From a virus, in the IMG/VR virus record IMGVR_UViG_3300030106_001368, positions 1 to 34,742 of that record: a stretch of 34,742 nucleotides of DNA; one strand, written 5' to 3'. The notes under the pieces are model-generated. The model had not been told where the DNA came from. It made no database searches and saw nothing but the letters and a program-made list of their open reading frames with translations. A program made the translations under genes and the position numbers. Positions 8,601 to 17,952 of this stretch are shown here, piece by piece (position 1 is the first letter of the stretch; each line of letters begins with the position of its first letter).

Positions 8601-9437
8601 TTTGAAAGCTTTTATAGCTTCATCTACTTGTGCTGATTCTCTTGCTACTCTTGTTGGTTCTATAGCTTTAGAATAAGGATCTTTATATTGAGCTAAAGAA
8701 GTTTTCTTAGCATTTATAATTTCTTCTGCACCACTATCTCTTGGAAATAATCTAGCCTTTTTTCCAAATGTAAAAGCTACACCAAGTAATTCTACACCAG
8801 CTGCAAGGCCAGCAGATTCCATTACATTCTTTTTCCATCTAGTATCTGGATCATCACCTGTCCTAGTAGCCCAAGGTATATTCCATCCTAACCAGTTATT
8901 AAGAGTAGCTGCTATGTTATCATCTGTCTTTGAGTGAGATGATATCATAGCTACACCAGTATCAACACCAGTATAAGCAGCTATACTACCTAATGTTTTA
9001 ACAGCTGATGGTAATGTAACAGCTTTAGTAGCTGTAAAAGCCTTACCTGCACCAACAGCCCAGCCACCTCCAACCATACTAGGTATGATAATAGAAGAAG
9101 CATCTCTTATAATTTTATATGCAGGAGATGATGATTTAGGTGAACCAGCATCCCACCATTTCTCAACAGGTTTTAACCAAGGTACAAGACCTACAGCATC
9201 AAATACAAAGTCACCTACACCTAAAGCAGCAGAATCAAGTGTTTTATTAACTGCTCCTACTCCAGGTATTCTATTGGTAAACTGCATATTCTCAAAAGCT
9301 TTTTCTCTTAACTGCTCTTTAGCTGCAGGTTGTATAATATCATTAGTATCTTCTTCGGTGGCATCAAGTTTCTTAGGGTTAGTTTTGAAAAACGGATCCA
9401 TCTCCTCTTCAGGAGCAGAAATATTTACAGGTTCCAT
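5601..9437 (-). CDS. internal virion protein, T7 gp16 position
   Basis: A 1278-residue protein, the length of T7 gp16 (1318), in the gp16 position after the gp15-type gene. Ala/Gly-rich hydrophobic stretches at residues ~110-170 (IIIPSMVGGGWAVGAGKAF) and ~640-690 (LLSGLSTLRAAVGNSML) could insert in the host membrane during ejection. I cannot see the N-terminal lytic transglycosylase motif of T7 gp16, so peptidoglycan may be opened by another protein. The C-terminus is basic and helical. Confidence 0.82.
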   Translation of the reverse strand: MEPVNISAPEEEMDPFFKTNPKKLDATEEDTNDIIQPAAKEQLREKAFENMQFTNRIPGVGAVNKTLDSAALGVGDFVFDAVGLVPWLKPVEKWWDAGSPKSSSPAYKIIRDASSIIIPSMVGGGWAVGAGKAFTATKAVTLPSAVKTLGSIAAYTGVDTGVAMISSHSKTDDNIAATLNNWLGWNIPWATRTGDDPDTRWKKNVMESAGLAAGVELLGVAFTFGKKARLFPRDSGAEEIINAKKTSLAQYKDPYSKAIEPTRVARESAQVDEAIKAFKADPDGVEYNAFIHDVGPDDVGKAVVNLEADPLQAKLHQTQIQQNLGSLHGRAAPVVDESFNTRFMKAIDGNERAQYLDVVFDSLSPHFDAVIANGPKEVRIKGDQMNRAVDNLTQAIYGNDVSFTQFQNIVDDMKTTIFKSNEVLLEDEWITASKAFKQAYDTIFDPNQMRASAMISQQAADNVADAAAAVKMLGDGHDTSRQFEIMFDKMNLLDNEVRINKYIVSKAQEFTQIKKSGSVEAAASWLNKLAPEYDTYIKRIRNSGEKLRNELMQIAKTNPSYFEPLKEAYYATDGNVDTLHKMNVWTEKNIGLLKNGIIDGDPETPSLFVKGLNGVRINGLLSGLSTLRAAVGNSMLTAIKPVSVFAGAAARGDVGVLKRAFYTYGGISENFKRGFKVMTSEWKLANAFPEEAMMRGRTDMRLAKTQAFEAMDARAEVWRKEGEFGKFAMWNMTKAVTWWTKQPFVRYGTNALYAIDGMTNSFSASGMARARAYDELFKQSQGGIIYEEFNNLQRRLYDEAFDPTGLLTDEAAKFASKEIALNLDNAIVNQLTQFMDYVPAAKSIFMFPRTGVNATELAWSFNPLSNIGPTLTRARKTLSAHTGAQKLEALAEHGIDATQDADLAFNTLKSEYIGRQIMGSSVVMGAGLWAVEGNLTGNGPQNHAERSRMIRMGFKPRSIRNPITGEWRSYDGFAPFDQLLSLIGDGVFQANRVDQSFTEDLFRKIAASITMNVTNDTFLGGFEPLLGIISGDPSAWTKFFALQTDMMIPYKGVRSILNNAIAPQLKDTENDYLSLMARQNKFLFRNGGIDDPLKDMLDVYTGKPIRWFDTFTSATNAVLPFFKTNGSTEPWRQWLLATGWDGLSKPRVHPDTGLPLKTQDQYFLNNWIAKHANLRGQIIDLMSEDNNYWNKAMKDYRKYRGLKKQSQYPIKNWVVHQKLNEIHDRAIRGAFYALDAYNQQFSVIGREIRNRNNDLKRGRAKSAFDAQKRVQDLQNIAK

Positions 9438-12250
9438 TATGCTATACCTCCTGTTTTTGCTATAAACTGTGGGTTTTGTGTAATATTCTCATTAAGGAAA
9501 GTACGAAACCCAGTTGTTATAGGTTTAGTTAGATTGTTATAACTTACTTCTAATGAAGCAGCATCAGCTCCAGGTAATGCGGTATACTTACCGTCTTTCA
9601 GTAATTTACGAAATAGAAAATCTTGAGTGTCTTCATTAAATTTAATATCTAAAGAATTACCTCTAATAGCATCTATTAGATTATCCATAGTAAAACCATA
9701 CTTACCTACATTTAATATAGGAAGCCATTCCCCTGCATCTTCTACATAATGACCTTTATTAGTAAGATTAATAACTTCTCTAACTGTCATTTCATTTAAA
9801 GCATAACCGAGGAAAGGTGTACTTGATTGGAATGTTGTACCAAGAGCAGCAGCTGTACCTACAGCATTAGGATCACCACCAGTAGGCAGAGAAGCATTTT
9901 TTTGAGCTTTATTAAACACTGGTTCTGTGTATATCAGAGGCTTACCACTTCCTATAGCTGCACGGTTTACATGACAAAAATCTTTATCGTATGTACATAA
10001 CCACCCTCTATATTCTTGGTCTATTACATCTTCAGTTAATCTTATCTTTGTCTCAGTTTCACTAGAAATTTCTGGTATCAGCGTACCAACTCCTTTTTCT
10101 TTTACTTTATTATTATTATACTCAATTTGATCTTTTAATACATCTAAATAAGATACAGTTGGATTATTTTTTGCTATAACATCTAACAACGGATTAGTTG
10201 GCAATCTACCTGTAGTATTTGTTTTATATACCATATCTGCTAGTGCATCATAAGAAAATACTTTATTAGTTCTCAAATGATTAGGATTAGCCTTAATAGC
10301 CTTAACAAGTTCTTCTGTATCTATAACTGAAACATCTAAATCTTTATTAGCTCTACTAATCCAATGCTCTGGTTTACCAGAAGCACTAGTTACCAGTCTG
10401 TAGTCACCTTTTGGATCATTAAATATCTCATCCATTTCTTGGACAGTTTTTTTATAAGCTATTGCGGCTTGTTTAACTGGATCATTAGTAGTTGCAGAAG
10501 CAGTAATCATATGATCTTTATATATACCAAAAGCCTGTTTTTCAGCTACTTTTAAAGCATCATTATGAGAATTTGGTGCTAAAATCATATCAGTCTTATT
10601 AACTATCCCTATAAGTCCAAGTGTAATCCTACCTTCCTTACCAGTAAGATCATCAGCATGACCATTTGCGGGTGGCAGGAATTTGTTATTGTCATTTATT
10701 AATTTTCTTATAGTTACTTTTGCATTCCCACTTATCCTCAAATTATCAACCTCTCTAATATCAATATACTCATTCTCATTAGTTCTTCTAGTATAATTAG
10801 CTAGTTGAAGTGCATCATTTGAAATATCAGAACCAGTAGTAGTTATAACACCAATAATTTCATTAAATCCATCCATCCCTTTAGGAGATACAAACTTTGA
10901 AGGATCATCTCCCCCTTCCGCCACCTTTGCTTTAAACTCGATTAATGCTTGCTTCCCTCTTTCTTGGTGAGCCTTTAGTTGATTTTCTTTTGCAAGATCA
11001 TGCCTCTCCATAGCCTTTCGCTGAGCAATCGACATCTTAGTGTAAAGCCCACGCCACTCATTCTGGAATGATAGTTTCTTAGGCTTACCTTTCCCATCCT
11101 TTGCCTGCTTTGATTCTAATTCAAGGCTATCAAGGTTTATCAAATACGGATTTATTCTATCTGACTCAAATAATGATATCACATCGTCAGCCATCTGTTG
11201 GAAACCCTTATTGTAATTTCTCTTCGAAGCTGGTTTCTCTTTTGTATGACCTGCTAAGTAAAAAGCATACTTAATTAAACCTTTTTCAGCAGCTATAGGA
11301 CCACCATTCGGTGCTTTTGTGTGTATCTCCTTTAGAAGAAGAGTTAGGTTAGATTCTTTATTACTTTTAGTTGAGGCCTCCAAATCTCTCTGTTTATATC
11401 TTTTATTTCTATACTGATCATTCTGTTCCCTAATTTTAATAGCACCAGAACCATGAAGAGTTGCTGCAGAAGGCCAAGTCCCTTTTTCTAAAAATGGCGC
11501 ACGAAAGTCTTGTCTTAATCTTCTTGTAACTTCTTCTCTTATAGCCCAGTCATTAGCACTATCAAGAGAAACTTTATTACCACTTATTTCGAAGAGTTTA
11601 TCTTTATTATTAGTTATATAGGAATCCTCTTCCATCATAAGATTCCTTGCATTTGAATCTTGTAATGCAGTGATTTGATACCTAGTAGCTTTACGTAATT
11701 CCTTCAGAACTTCTGGAGTCATTGCAGAGTTAAGGCCAAAAGATGTTAGCTGGCCTTCTGTTTGTAAAGCTTGTTGATACTCAACTTCTCTTAAGTTTTG
11801 TACAGTATTATAATCATCTAAACCAAAACCTTCTTCCTCTAAATCATAAGCCCAGTTTTGTGCTGCTTTTTTTTGATTAGCTACGTGTTGAGTATATAAA
11901 CTTAATCCAGTTTTAGTTAATCCTATTAGAGCATCTATATTATCCTTCTGCCTTTTCTCTTCTGCCTGTTTATTCTTTATTAAAATATCATAGTTCTTCC
12001 ACTTCTGTTTAGCAACAATCTCAGCATAGCTTTGCTTAGCTTTAAAATCAGCCTCTTTAGTACGCTTCTCAACTTGGAATTGCTCATCCATTACTTGAAC
12101 AAGGCGTGCATTTTGCTGCTTATTAGAATTATTAGCCCTTCTAACTTGAGCATGCCTTGCTCTGCTTTCAGCTTCTATTTTAGGGACTGGGTTAGGTATG
12201 TTAATTGGATCATACCTACCCTGTCTAGCGTGTCCTCTGAATAAACTCAT
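9437..12250 (-). CDS. internal virion protein, T7 gp15 position
   Basis: A 937-residue, highly charged helical protein, with a strongly basic, coiled-coil-like N-terminus (residues ~20-110: VEKRTKEADFKAKQSYAEIV) and no signal peptide or membrane segment. It lies between the gp14- and gp16-position genes and its size suits a T7 gp15-type ejection protein (T7 gp15 is about 750 residues). Direct sequence similarity is not obvious, which is normal for this family across T7-like clades. The stop overlaps the next ATG as TAATG. Confidence 0.8.
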   Translation of the reverse strand: MSLFRGHARQGRYDPINIPNPVPKIEAESRARHAQVRRANNSNKQQNARLVQVMDEQFQVEKRTKEADFKAKQSYAEIVAKQKWKNYDILIKNKQAEEKRQKDNIDALIGLTKTGLSLYTQHVANQKKAAQNWAYDLEEEGFGLDDYNTVQNLREVEYQQALQTEGQLTSFGLNSAMTPEVLKELRKATRYQITALQDSNARNLMMEEDSYITNNKDKLFEISGNKVSLDSANDWAIREEVTRRLRQDFRAPFLEKGTWPSAATLHGSGAIKIREQNDQYRNKRYKQRDLEASTKSNKESNLTLLLKEIHTKAPNGGPIAAEKGLIKYAFYLAGHTKEKPASKRNYNKGFQQMADDVISLFESDRINPYLINLDSLELESKQAKDGKGKPKKLSFQNEWRGLYTKMSIAQRKAMERHDLAKENQLKAHQERGKQALIEFKAKVAEGGDDPSKFVSPKGMDGFNEIIGVITTTGSDISNDALQLANYTRRTNENEYIDIREVDNLRISGNAKVTIRKLINDNNKFLPPANGHADDLTGKEGRITLGLIGIVNKTDMILAPNSHNDALKVAEKQAFGIYKDHMITASATTNDPVKQAAIAYKKTVQEMDEIFNDPKGDYRLVTSASGKPEHWISRANKDLDVSVIDTEELVKAIKANPNHLRTNKVFSYDALADMVYKTNTTGRLPTNPLLDVIAKNNPTVSYLDVLKDQIEYNNNKVKEKGVGTLIPEISSETETKIRLTEDVIDQEYRGWLCTYDKDFCHVNRAAIGSGKPLIYTEPVFNKAQKNASLPTGGDPNAVGTAAALGTTFQSSTPFLGYALNEMTVREVINLTNKGHYVEDAGEWLPILNVGKYGFTMDNLIDAIRGNSLDIKFNEDTQDFLFRKLLKDGKYTALPGADAASLEVSYNNLTKPITTGFRTFLNENITQNPQFIAKTGGIA

Positions 12251-12252
12251 TT

Positions 12253-13935
12253 TTAAATTGCAGTAACTTGTTCAAACTTTACGTCTAATTTACTATAATC
12301 AACGTAGTAGAAGCCATCTTTTTCTTTTTGGAATACAGCATCATCTCGACCCATTTCTAATAAATCCTGTGCTGAAGTTCCTTGATATCTTGGAGCATGT
12401 TCCCCATCTCCTATATATTTAAATGAATAAATAGGTATACCTGTAGGTGATGTTCCTACACGATTTAAATCTTTCTTAAATCTATCATCAGACGCTTTTG
12501 CAAATTGTGCTCCTATAGAAGCTATCTGTAAGGCTACTCCTAGGAAGCCACCACCACCACCACCTGTCGATTCAGGTGGGTTTATAGCATCGTACTCTTC
12601 TTCAGTTACAGTACTAGGAGGCTCTGGAATTCTTGGTTTTGGAATTCTGATAGGTGCTTTTGGTATCATACCATTATCTATAGTAGGTTGTACAGGTTCT
12701 GTAGGTATCATAGCTTGAGCCTGTAAATCAGCTTGACGGCGATCCATACCAATCTGTCTCAGTTGTGCAGAGTTCTCTGCATCAGCACTATCTAAAGTAG
12801 CATCTGTTTGGGCTATACCTAAATTATATTTCTGTTCTCCTGCTCTTAAATCCTGTTGTACCATACTCTGGCCAAAACTATTAGCCCATTCACCTTCTGC
12901 TCTTGTTTGTACAACAGTATCAAGACCTATATCATATACTAAATCAGCTGCATTCATATCAATACCTACAGCGTCAGTAGCTAACAAAGCTTCATTACCA
13001 GCAGCTACTACATCATTAGCAATACGTGTATAATCAATCTCACCTCTAGTTTGAGCATCATTTAATCTCTGAGCTATCCTAGCCATATTCAAACCAGTTT
13101 CAGATTGACTTCTATTTACTGCACTATTTATTGTAGCAGTAGTTCTACCTAACTGTGCCATAGCAGATTGTATATTCCTTCTAGCACTTCTACCAGTTTG
13201 ACCTGTATTAGCAATTGTACCTGTTTGCTGTAATGATTGTAGCATTGCATCCTGTACTTTAGTACTAGATTCATTACGTATAGACTCTAATTCTAATATT
13301 AAACCACGTGCATCTAAACCTGCTACTTCAGCAGCTGATCTAACACCCTGTGCTACACCTAATTTTTGTACTGCAGCATTAGCTCTAGTAGTATCTAATT
13401 TATTATCTATCTCTCTATTACGTAAGTCACCACGTGAATAGGTTATATTTCTATTACCAACTAACTCTCTTTCTTGTATATCAGCTCTTTGCTCAACAAA
13501 ACCATATTGAGCATCTAGATCTTGTGATCTTAATGTTGAAGTTTCAATTAAATTATTATGATTTAATAGTAATTCTTGTTGTTGAAAATCAACATCAGTA
13601 TAAATATCATTAAGAACACGTGCAGCATTATCTATTGCTAATGCTTCTGCTTCTTGATTAGCTTGTAACTGCCTATCAGATGCTCGAACACCTGCATTAT
13701 AAGCCTTAAGTGCATCCCTATATTCACGTTTTATTCCAGAAACTTCAAACGCATGCTCGTTTGCATTATTTCTATTCTCGATACTACGGAGAGTGTCAGC
13801 ATTGAACTCAGATGCTATACGTTGATTCGTTGCAAAGTCATTAGCATCTTGCATTCTATCCCAATTATACTCCCATTGGGCGTCATTATATTCGTCTTGG
13901 GCTTCATTACCTCCACTACTACTACCCATACTCAT
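12253..13935 (-). CDS. internal virion protein (gp14 position) with C-terminal S74-like domain
   Basis: A 560-residue Gln/Asn/Ala-rich helical protein, probably part of the ejectosome that channels DNA through the host envelope. The first ~420 residues are long helices with heptad character (NADTLRSIENRNNANEHAFE). A Pro-rich and Gly-rich linker follows, then residues 482-560 begin SDDRFKKDLNRVGTSPTG and end with FYYVDYSKLDVKFE, closely resembling the start and end of the Peptidase_S74 self-cleaving chaperone domain. In that family cleavage occurs at the Ser of the S-D-x-R motif. Finding it on an internal protein rather than a fibre is notable. The gp14 assignment is by position and composition. 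Confidence 0.78.
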   Translation of the reverse strand: MSMGSSSGGNEAQDEYNDAQWEYNWDRMQDANDFATNQRIASEFNADTLRSIENRNNANEHAFEVSGIKREYRDALKAYNAGVRASDRQLQANQEAEALAIDNAARVLNDIYTDVDFQQQELLLNHNNLIETSTLRSQDLDAQYGFVEQRADIQERELVGNRNITYSRGDLRNREIDNKLDTTRANAAVQKLGVAQGVRSAAEVAGLDARGLILELESIRNESSTKVQDAMLQSLQQTGTIANTGQTGRSARRNIQSAMAQLGRTTATINSAVNRSQSETGLNMARIAQRLNDAQTRGEIDYTRIANDVVAAGNEALLATDAVGIDMNAADLVYDIGLDTVVQTRAEGEWANSFGQSMVQQDLRAGEQKYNLGIAQTDATLDSADAENSAQLRQIGMDRRQADLQAQAMIPTEPVQPTIDNGMIPKAPIRIPKPRIPEPPSTVTEEEYDAINPPESTGGGGGGFLGVALQIASIGAQFAKASDDRFKKDLNRVGTSPTGIPIYSFKYIGDGEHAPRYQGTSAQDLLEMGRDDAVFQKEKDGFYYVDYSKLDVKFEQVTAI

Positions 13936-13939
13936 AAGA

Positions 13940-14392
13940 TTATTCTCCTAATTGTTTTTTAAATAATTGCCTCATTTTTAAAGATACTTCATTCATCTTT
14001 TTTGGACCTTGTGTTAAAAGAGCTACAAGAGGTACAAGTTCTTGATAGTTATCTCTCCAAACATGAGCATAAATTTTTTCTGTAGCATCCCCTTGTTCCC
14101 AAAGGTTAGCTGCCATCCATGTATTATACATTGTTACATGTTGAGATTGTAAAGTATCTTTATGTTGTATAAAGAACGGATTAAAAGGCATATCAACAAG
14201 TAAATATTCTATAGCTTCTAAGATCTGTCCCTTAGTTGTAACTTGATCTTCATCATATACATCGTCTATAGTACGAGATATACATGCTAATTTCCATAAA
14301 TAATGAGCTGCAGCTTTATTAGTACCTGCAGCTTCTTTAATAATTACATGTGTTGCTTGTTCATAAACATCACGTTCTTCTTGAGTGGTCAT
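13940..14392 (-). CDS. hypothetical protein at the T7 gp13 position
   Basis: A 150-residue, helical, soluble-looking protein (MTTQEERDVYEQATHVIIKE; WMAANLWEQGDATEKIYAHV; MNEVSLKMRQLFKKQLGE). ATG 14392 overlaps the tail tube B stop as ATGA and is preferred over the upstream 14431 start. The order tail tube B, this gene, then the internal virion proteins matches T7 12-13-14, so it may be a gp13-like assembly factor or minor internal protein; sequence similarity to gp13 is not evident to me. Confidence 0.7.
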   Translation of the reverse strand: MTTQEERDVYEQATHVIIKEAAGTNKAAAHYLWKLACISRTIDDVYDEDQVTTKGQILEAIEYLLVDMPFNPFFIQHKDTLQSQHVTMYNTWMAANLWEQGDATEKIYAHVWRDNYQELVPLVALLTQGPKKMNEVSLKMRQLFKKQLGE

Positions 14393-17300
14393 AATCGTCT
14401 GTAGTAACGGGGTGAGTAAACACCTTCCCATGTAGCACTTGTTAATGATACTGGAAAAGGTGAATTACTAAAAACTCTGAGTGTATAGTTAGCTGAACGT
14501 TGATGTATAGGTACTACAAATGTAGATTGAGTATCTAATGGTACATCATCAGCTAGATAATAGTTAGCGTTTTGAGTGGGTTCTAAAGTATACCACTGTT
14601 CTGTATATATCTCAACTGTATCAGGTAATGTTGTAATTCTTAATTGAGCATTCTTACCACCAGCATCAACAGTTATAACGTCATTAACTTTATAACCTGT
14701 TCCAGATTTATTTACAGTACAAGCAGATATTTTACCTGTAGATGTAGTTACATCAACTGTTAATCCTGTACCAGATCCTCCAGTAGTAGCAATATTACTA
14801 CCATTAGAGTATCCAGTTCCAATTTTAGTAGATCCAGTGAATGCATCAGCAAAGGTTGTTTTAGCAGGAGCTGTCCCAAATGTAGCTGTCACTTGATCTT
14901 CAAGAGTTGAATGATCAGTAAGTATATATTGACTTTTTTGATCATCTGAATCTCCACTATATGCAGTCACTAATGTCTGCTTAGCTCCATTTCTTTTAAC
15001 AATAATATCAGATTTATCTATTACTTTAAAATCAGGAGAGAAAGCAGTAGTACTTCCATCAGCTGTAAACGTTTGTGTATCAGATTGTACACCCTTACGT
15101 TTAAGTTTAAATCCTACAACACTAGACTTACCAATAGAAAATTTCATTCTAGATATAGTGAGATTAGATGTATAATCAGATTGAGTACCATCAGGAGATT
15201 TTTGGAAATATAATTTAGGTAAAGTTATATCATAATTATATTTATAACCTAAAAATAGTTTAGCTGCAGATGCAGATAAATCCTTACGTGGTACTGAATA
15301 ATAATTTACACTATTAACAGTAGTACGTTCTGGTGTAATTGTAAAACCAGATTCAGTAGTACCAGCCCAATCATCACTAGCATTACCAGAGATAACTATA
15401 ACAGGTTCTAATGATGTTATATTACTAAAAGGCATCTGACAGTAAGAACCATCATATACAACAGCTGTTCCAGCAGCCGCTGAGCCGCCGCCGCCACTAA
15501 ACGTAACAGCTGGAGGGTTTACAGGATCATAACCTTTACCAGGATTAGTAATGGTAATAGAAGCCACAGCACCACTATCCATAACAGCAGTTCCTGTAGC
15601 TTGTGTTCCACTAGCTGGAGCAGCAATAGCTACAGTAGGTGTACCACTGTAACCTGAACCACCTGCTGTTATTGTTACACTTTCTATTGGGAATTGATTT
15701 ACAGCATCAGTAACTTTATAGAAATCCATATGAGGATTAACTTGTAATCCTTCAGCAGTAACAATAATCTCCTCTTCAGGAGTTTGTGTCATTGTAGCAC
15801 TGCATAAATTATACCTTGCTGTAGTACTAGATCCTGTTTTAATAATAGAAAACATAGTATCTGAATCAACAGTCACATAATGTACATTACCAGGACATTC
15901 CCAACTAAACCAGGTCTGCATTATATCTTGATCTCCATCACTATAAGTACGATAGAAATATATTTTATCTAATGTAGAACCATACATAGCTATAAAGCTA
16001 TTCTGAGGGCTAGCAGTAAGACTAGTTATAGTAGCTGGTATGTATTCAGATACAGTCCTAGCAATATCTACTACTCTTGGTAGTTGACCAATACCTTGTG
16101 GTTGAAAACCAAATACTCTAGTATAACCAGCAGTATCATGTGTCTTACTTACAAAATTAATATTATTACCAACATCTACTGGATCTATATCAGTCTCCAT
16201 TTTATAGTTAGATAAGCCACGTATCAATGCTGTCTTAGGACTTAAATTGCCATCAGCAGAGAACATAACAAATTGTTGATTCTGACTAAATAATAGTAAA
16301 CCACCAGCTGATGGTATTATACCATGTAATAAAGCAGGTCTAACACTTGAGCAACTAATATCTATAGGATCTGCATCAGTTGTTATCTGAGCTGAAGTCA
16401 TGTAGAAATTAAAGAAGTCATCAGACTTACTCATCGAGACATTATCCTCTGTCAAGAAACCTAATCTATTATTATAATAGAAAGCTTGTTGTATAGTCTT
16501 ACCATCAGCATGGAAAAACGAGGGATGTTCGTTAGTAGTATCATCACCTACAAGTCTATTTGTATAACTAATTTGTTCAAATGTAAAATGATTTCTTACA
16601 TTATTATATAATTTATGAGGTAATGTAGAATTTGTTAGACCTGGGGACACATTAGGAGCTCTCGTTTCTTCCCAAACACCAGGTCCTGAATTTGCTGTAT
16701 CATTAGCTACAAATTTAGCATAGTATGTATCATAAGCTGATGCTGTATTATTTATAGTAACAACACGACCATGTTTAGTTGAATTAGGTAATTCAGAAAT
16801 AAGATCAACTGTATCTTGATAGGAACTTAAAGCAGTACCAGATTTACCTCCTGTAACATCAACAGTAAAAGTAGCGTCTCCTACTAATTCAATAGTAGTA
16901 CCAATGATTGTAGCAGTTATACCACTTATACCATTTAAACCACTAGCTGCATTAGTATGGGCATATTCATTATCACCTGATTCAGTACCAGCTCTTAAAT
17001 CATTTAATATATCACTAGCTCTTAAAAAGTATGTATTATCAGCATCGTTAGCTGCAGTATCACCAGCTCTAGTTTTACATGTAGCTTTATAGGTAGTACC
17101 ACCTTTGATTAATGTAACACTATACTCAGAACTATACTCTACAAGGTGTATTCTTATTGTAGCTTGTTCATTAGCAGTAAAAGAAGGTGTTGATTGTGCA
17201 GTAACTACTCTATTCTTATTTGTAATTATAGTATTATCTCTAATAGTTAAGAAATCATAATCAGTTGCATTAGTAGAAGCTACTGCATCTGCTGTTTCTT

Positions 17301-17952
17301 TCTTACCTAAATAATCTCTAGCATTAGTACCATAAGTCATGTGGCACTTTTTAAAGACACCATTTGATATGGTAGCTACATCTATTCTACCGGCACCATT
17401 ACCACCAGGAATAGTAATTGTTTCATCAACTGCATATCCCTTACCACCGTCAATAACTTCTACTCCTGTGATTGGACCTGTAGCTCCTCCACCACTAATA
17501 CTAGTTATTCTAATTGTCAATCCAGTACCAGAACCATCTGATGTTGTATTAAGGTATGTACCTGCGGCTCCTACTGCATAAGTATCTCCGGCTACAATAG
17601 TATCAACAGTTGTTACAACTGCATCATCAAGTACAGTATTCCATACATGTATCTCACCATAAGAAGAGGTAGATTTTCCTACTATACATCCTATGTATTT
17701 TTCATCTGCATCACGATTATAATAAAACCATTTAGCATTATCTAAATCAGTTGCATCAAAGTCTGAACCTCCAGTAGTTATACCATCAGCCAGTTCAGCT
17801 ATAAATTTAAAACCAGGTCTTTTTGTTAAACCAAACGTAGGATCAGGGTAAGCATTCAATGCTTCTGTTAATTGACCTGGTTTCTTTTTATCATCAGGTT
17901 GGTTTGATACACCACCTAAAAAGTTTGGTATTGTCTGAGTTACAGCTGCCAT
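14389..17952 (-). CDS. tail tubular protein B (nozzle), T7 gp12-type, enlarged
   Basis: Forms the tail nozzle. The start (TQTIPNFLGGVSNQPDDKK, ALNAYPDPTFGLTKRPGFKF) and central segments (RLGFLTEDNVSMSKSDDFFN, LLLFSQNQQFVMFSADG, ARTVSEYIPATITSLTA) identify gp12. At 1187 residues it is some 400 longer than T7 gp12. The extra length includes three Gly-rich modules with a GxGY / DxITI-type pattern at about residues 120-196, 754-834 and 1037-1104 (for example VIDGGKGYAVDETITIPGG; ITAGGSGYSGTPTVAIAAP). Such repeats occur in marine phage tail proteins and may be surface decorations. It ends with ATGA overlap to the next gene. Confidence 0.93.
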   Translation of the reverse strand: MAAVTQTIPNFLGGVSNQPDDKKKPGQLTEALNAYPDPTFGLTKRPGFKFIAELADGITTGGSDFDATDLDNAKWFYYNRDADEKYIGCIVGKSTSSYGEIHVWNTVLDDAVVTTVDTIVAGDTYAVGAAGTYLNTTSDGSGTGLTIRITSISGGGATGPITGVEVIDGGKGYAVDETITIPGGNGAGRIDVATISNGVFKKCHMTYGTNARDYLGKKETADAVASTNATDYDFLTIRDNTIITNKNRVVTAQSTPSFTANEQATIRIHLVEYSSEYSVTLIKGGTTYKATCKTRAGDTAANDADNTYFLRASDILNDLRAGTESGDNEYAHTNAASGLNGISGITATIIGTTIELVGDATFTVDVTGGKSGTALSSYQDTVDLISELPNSTKHGRVVTINNTASAYDTYYAKFVANDTANSGPGVWEETRAPNVSPGLTNSTLPHKLYNNVRNHFTFEQISYTNRLVGDDTTNEHPSFFHADGKTIQQAFYYNNRLGFLTEDNVSMSKSDDFFNFYMTSAQITTDADPIDISCSSVRPALLHGIIPSAGGLLLFSQNQQFVMFSADGNLSPKTALIRGLSNYKMETDIDPVDVGNNINFVSKTHDTAGYTRVFGFQPQGIGQLPRVVDIARTVSEYIPATITSLTASPQNSFIAMYGSTLDKIYFYRTYSDGDQDIMQTWFSWECPGNVHYVTVDSDTMFSIIKTGSSTTARYNLCSATMTQTPEEEIIVTAEGLQVNPHMDFYKVTDAVNQFPIESVTITAGGSGYSGTPTVAIAAPASGTQATGTAVMDSGAVASITITNPGKGYDPVNPPAVTFSGGGGSAAAGTAVVYDGSYCQMPFSNITSLEPVIVISGNASDDWAGTTESGFTITPERTTVNSVNYYSVPRKDLSASAAKLFLGYKYNYDITLPKLYFQKSPDGTQSDYTSNLTISRMKFSIGKSSVVGFKLKRKGVQSDTQTFTADGSTTAFSPDFKVIDKSDIIVKRNGAKQTLVTAYSGDSDDQKSQYILTDHSTLEDQVTATFGTAPAKTTFADAFTGSTKIGTGYSNGSNIATTGGSGTGLTVDVTTSTGKISACTVNKSGTGYKVNDVITVDAGGKNAQLRITTLPDTVEIYTEQWYTLEPTQNANYYLADDVPLDTQSTFVVPIHQRSANYTLRVFSNSPFPVSLTSATWEGVYSPRYYRRL

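Noticed and set aside
5601-9437. Lytic transglycosylase domain in the gp16-position protein
   Set aside because: Expected by analogy with T7, but the N-terminus shows hydrophobic Gly/Ala stretches and no recognisable catalytic Glu-Ser motif.
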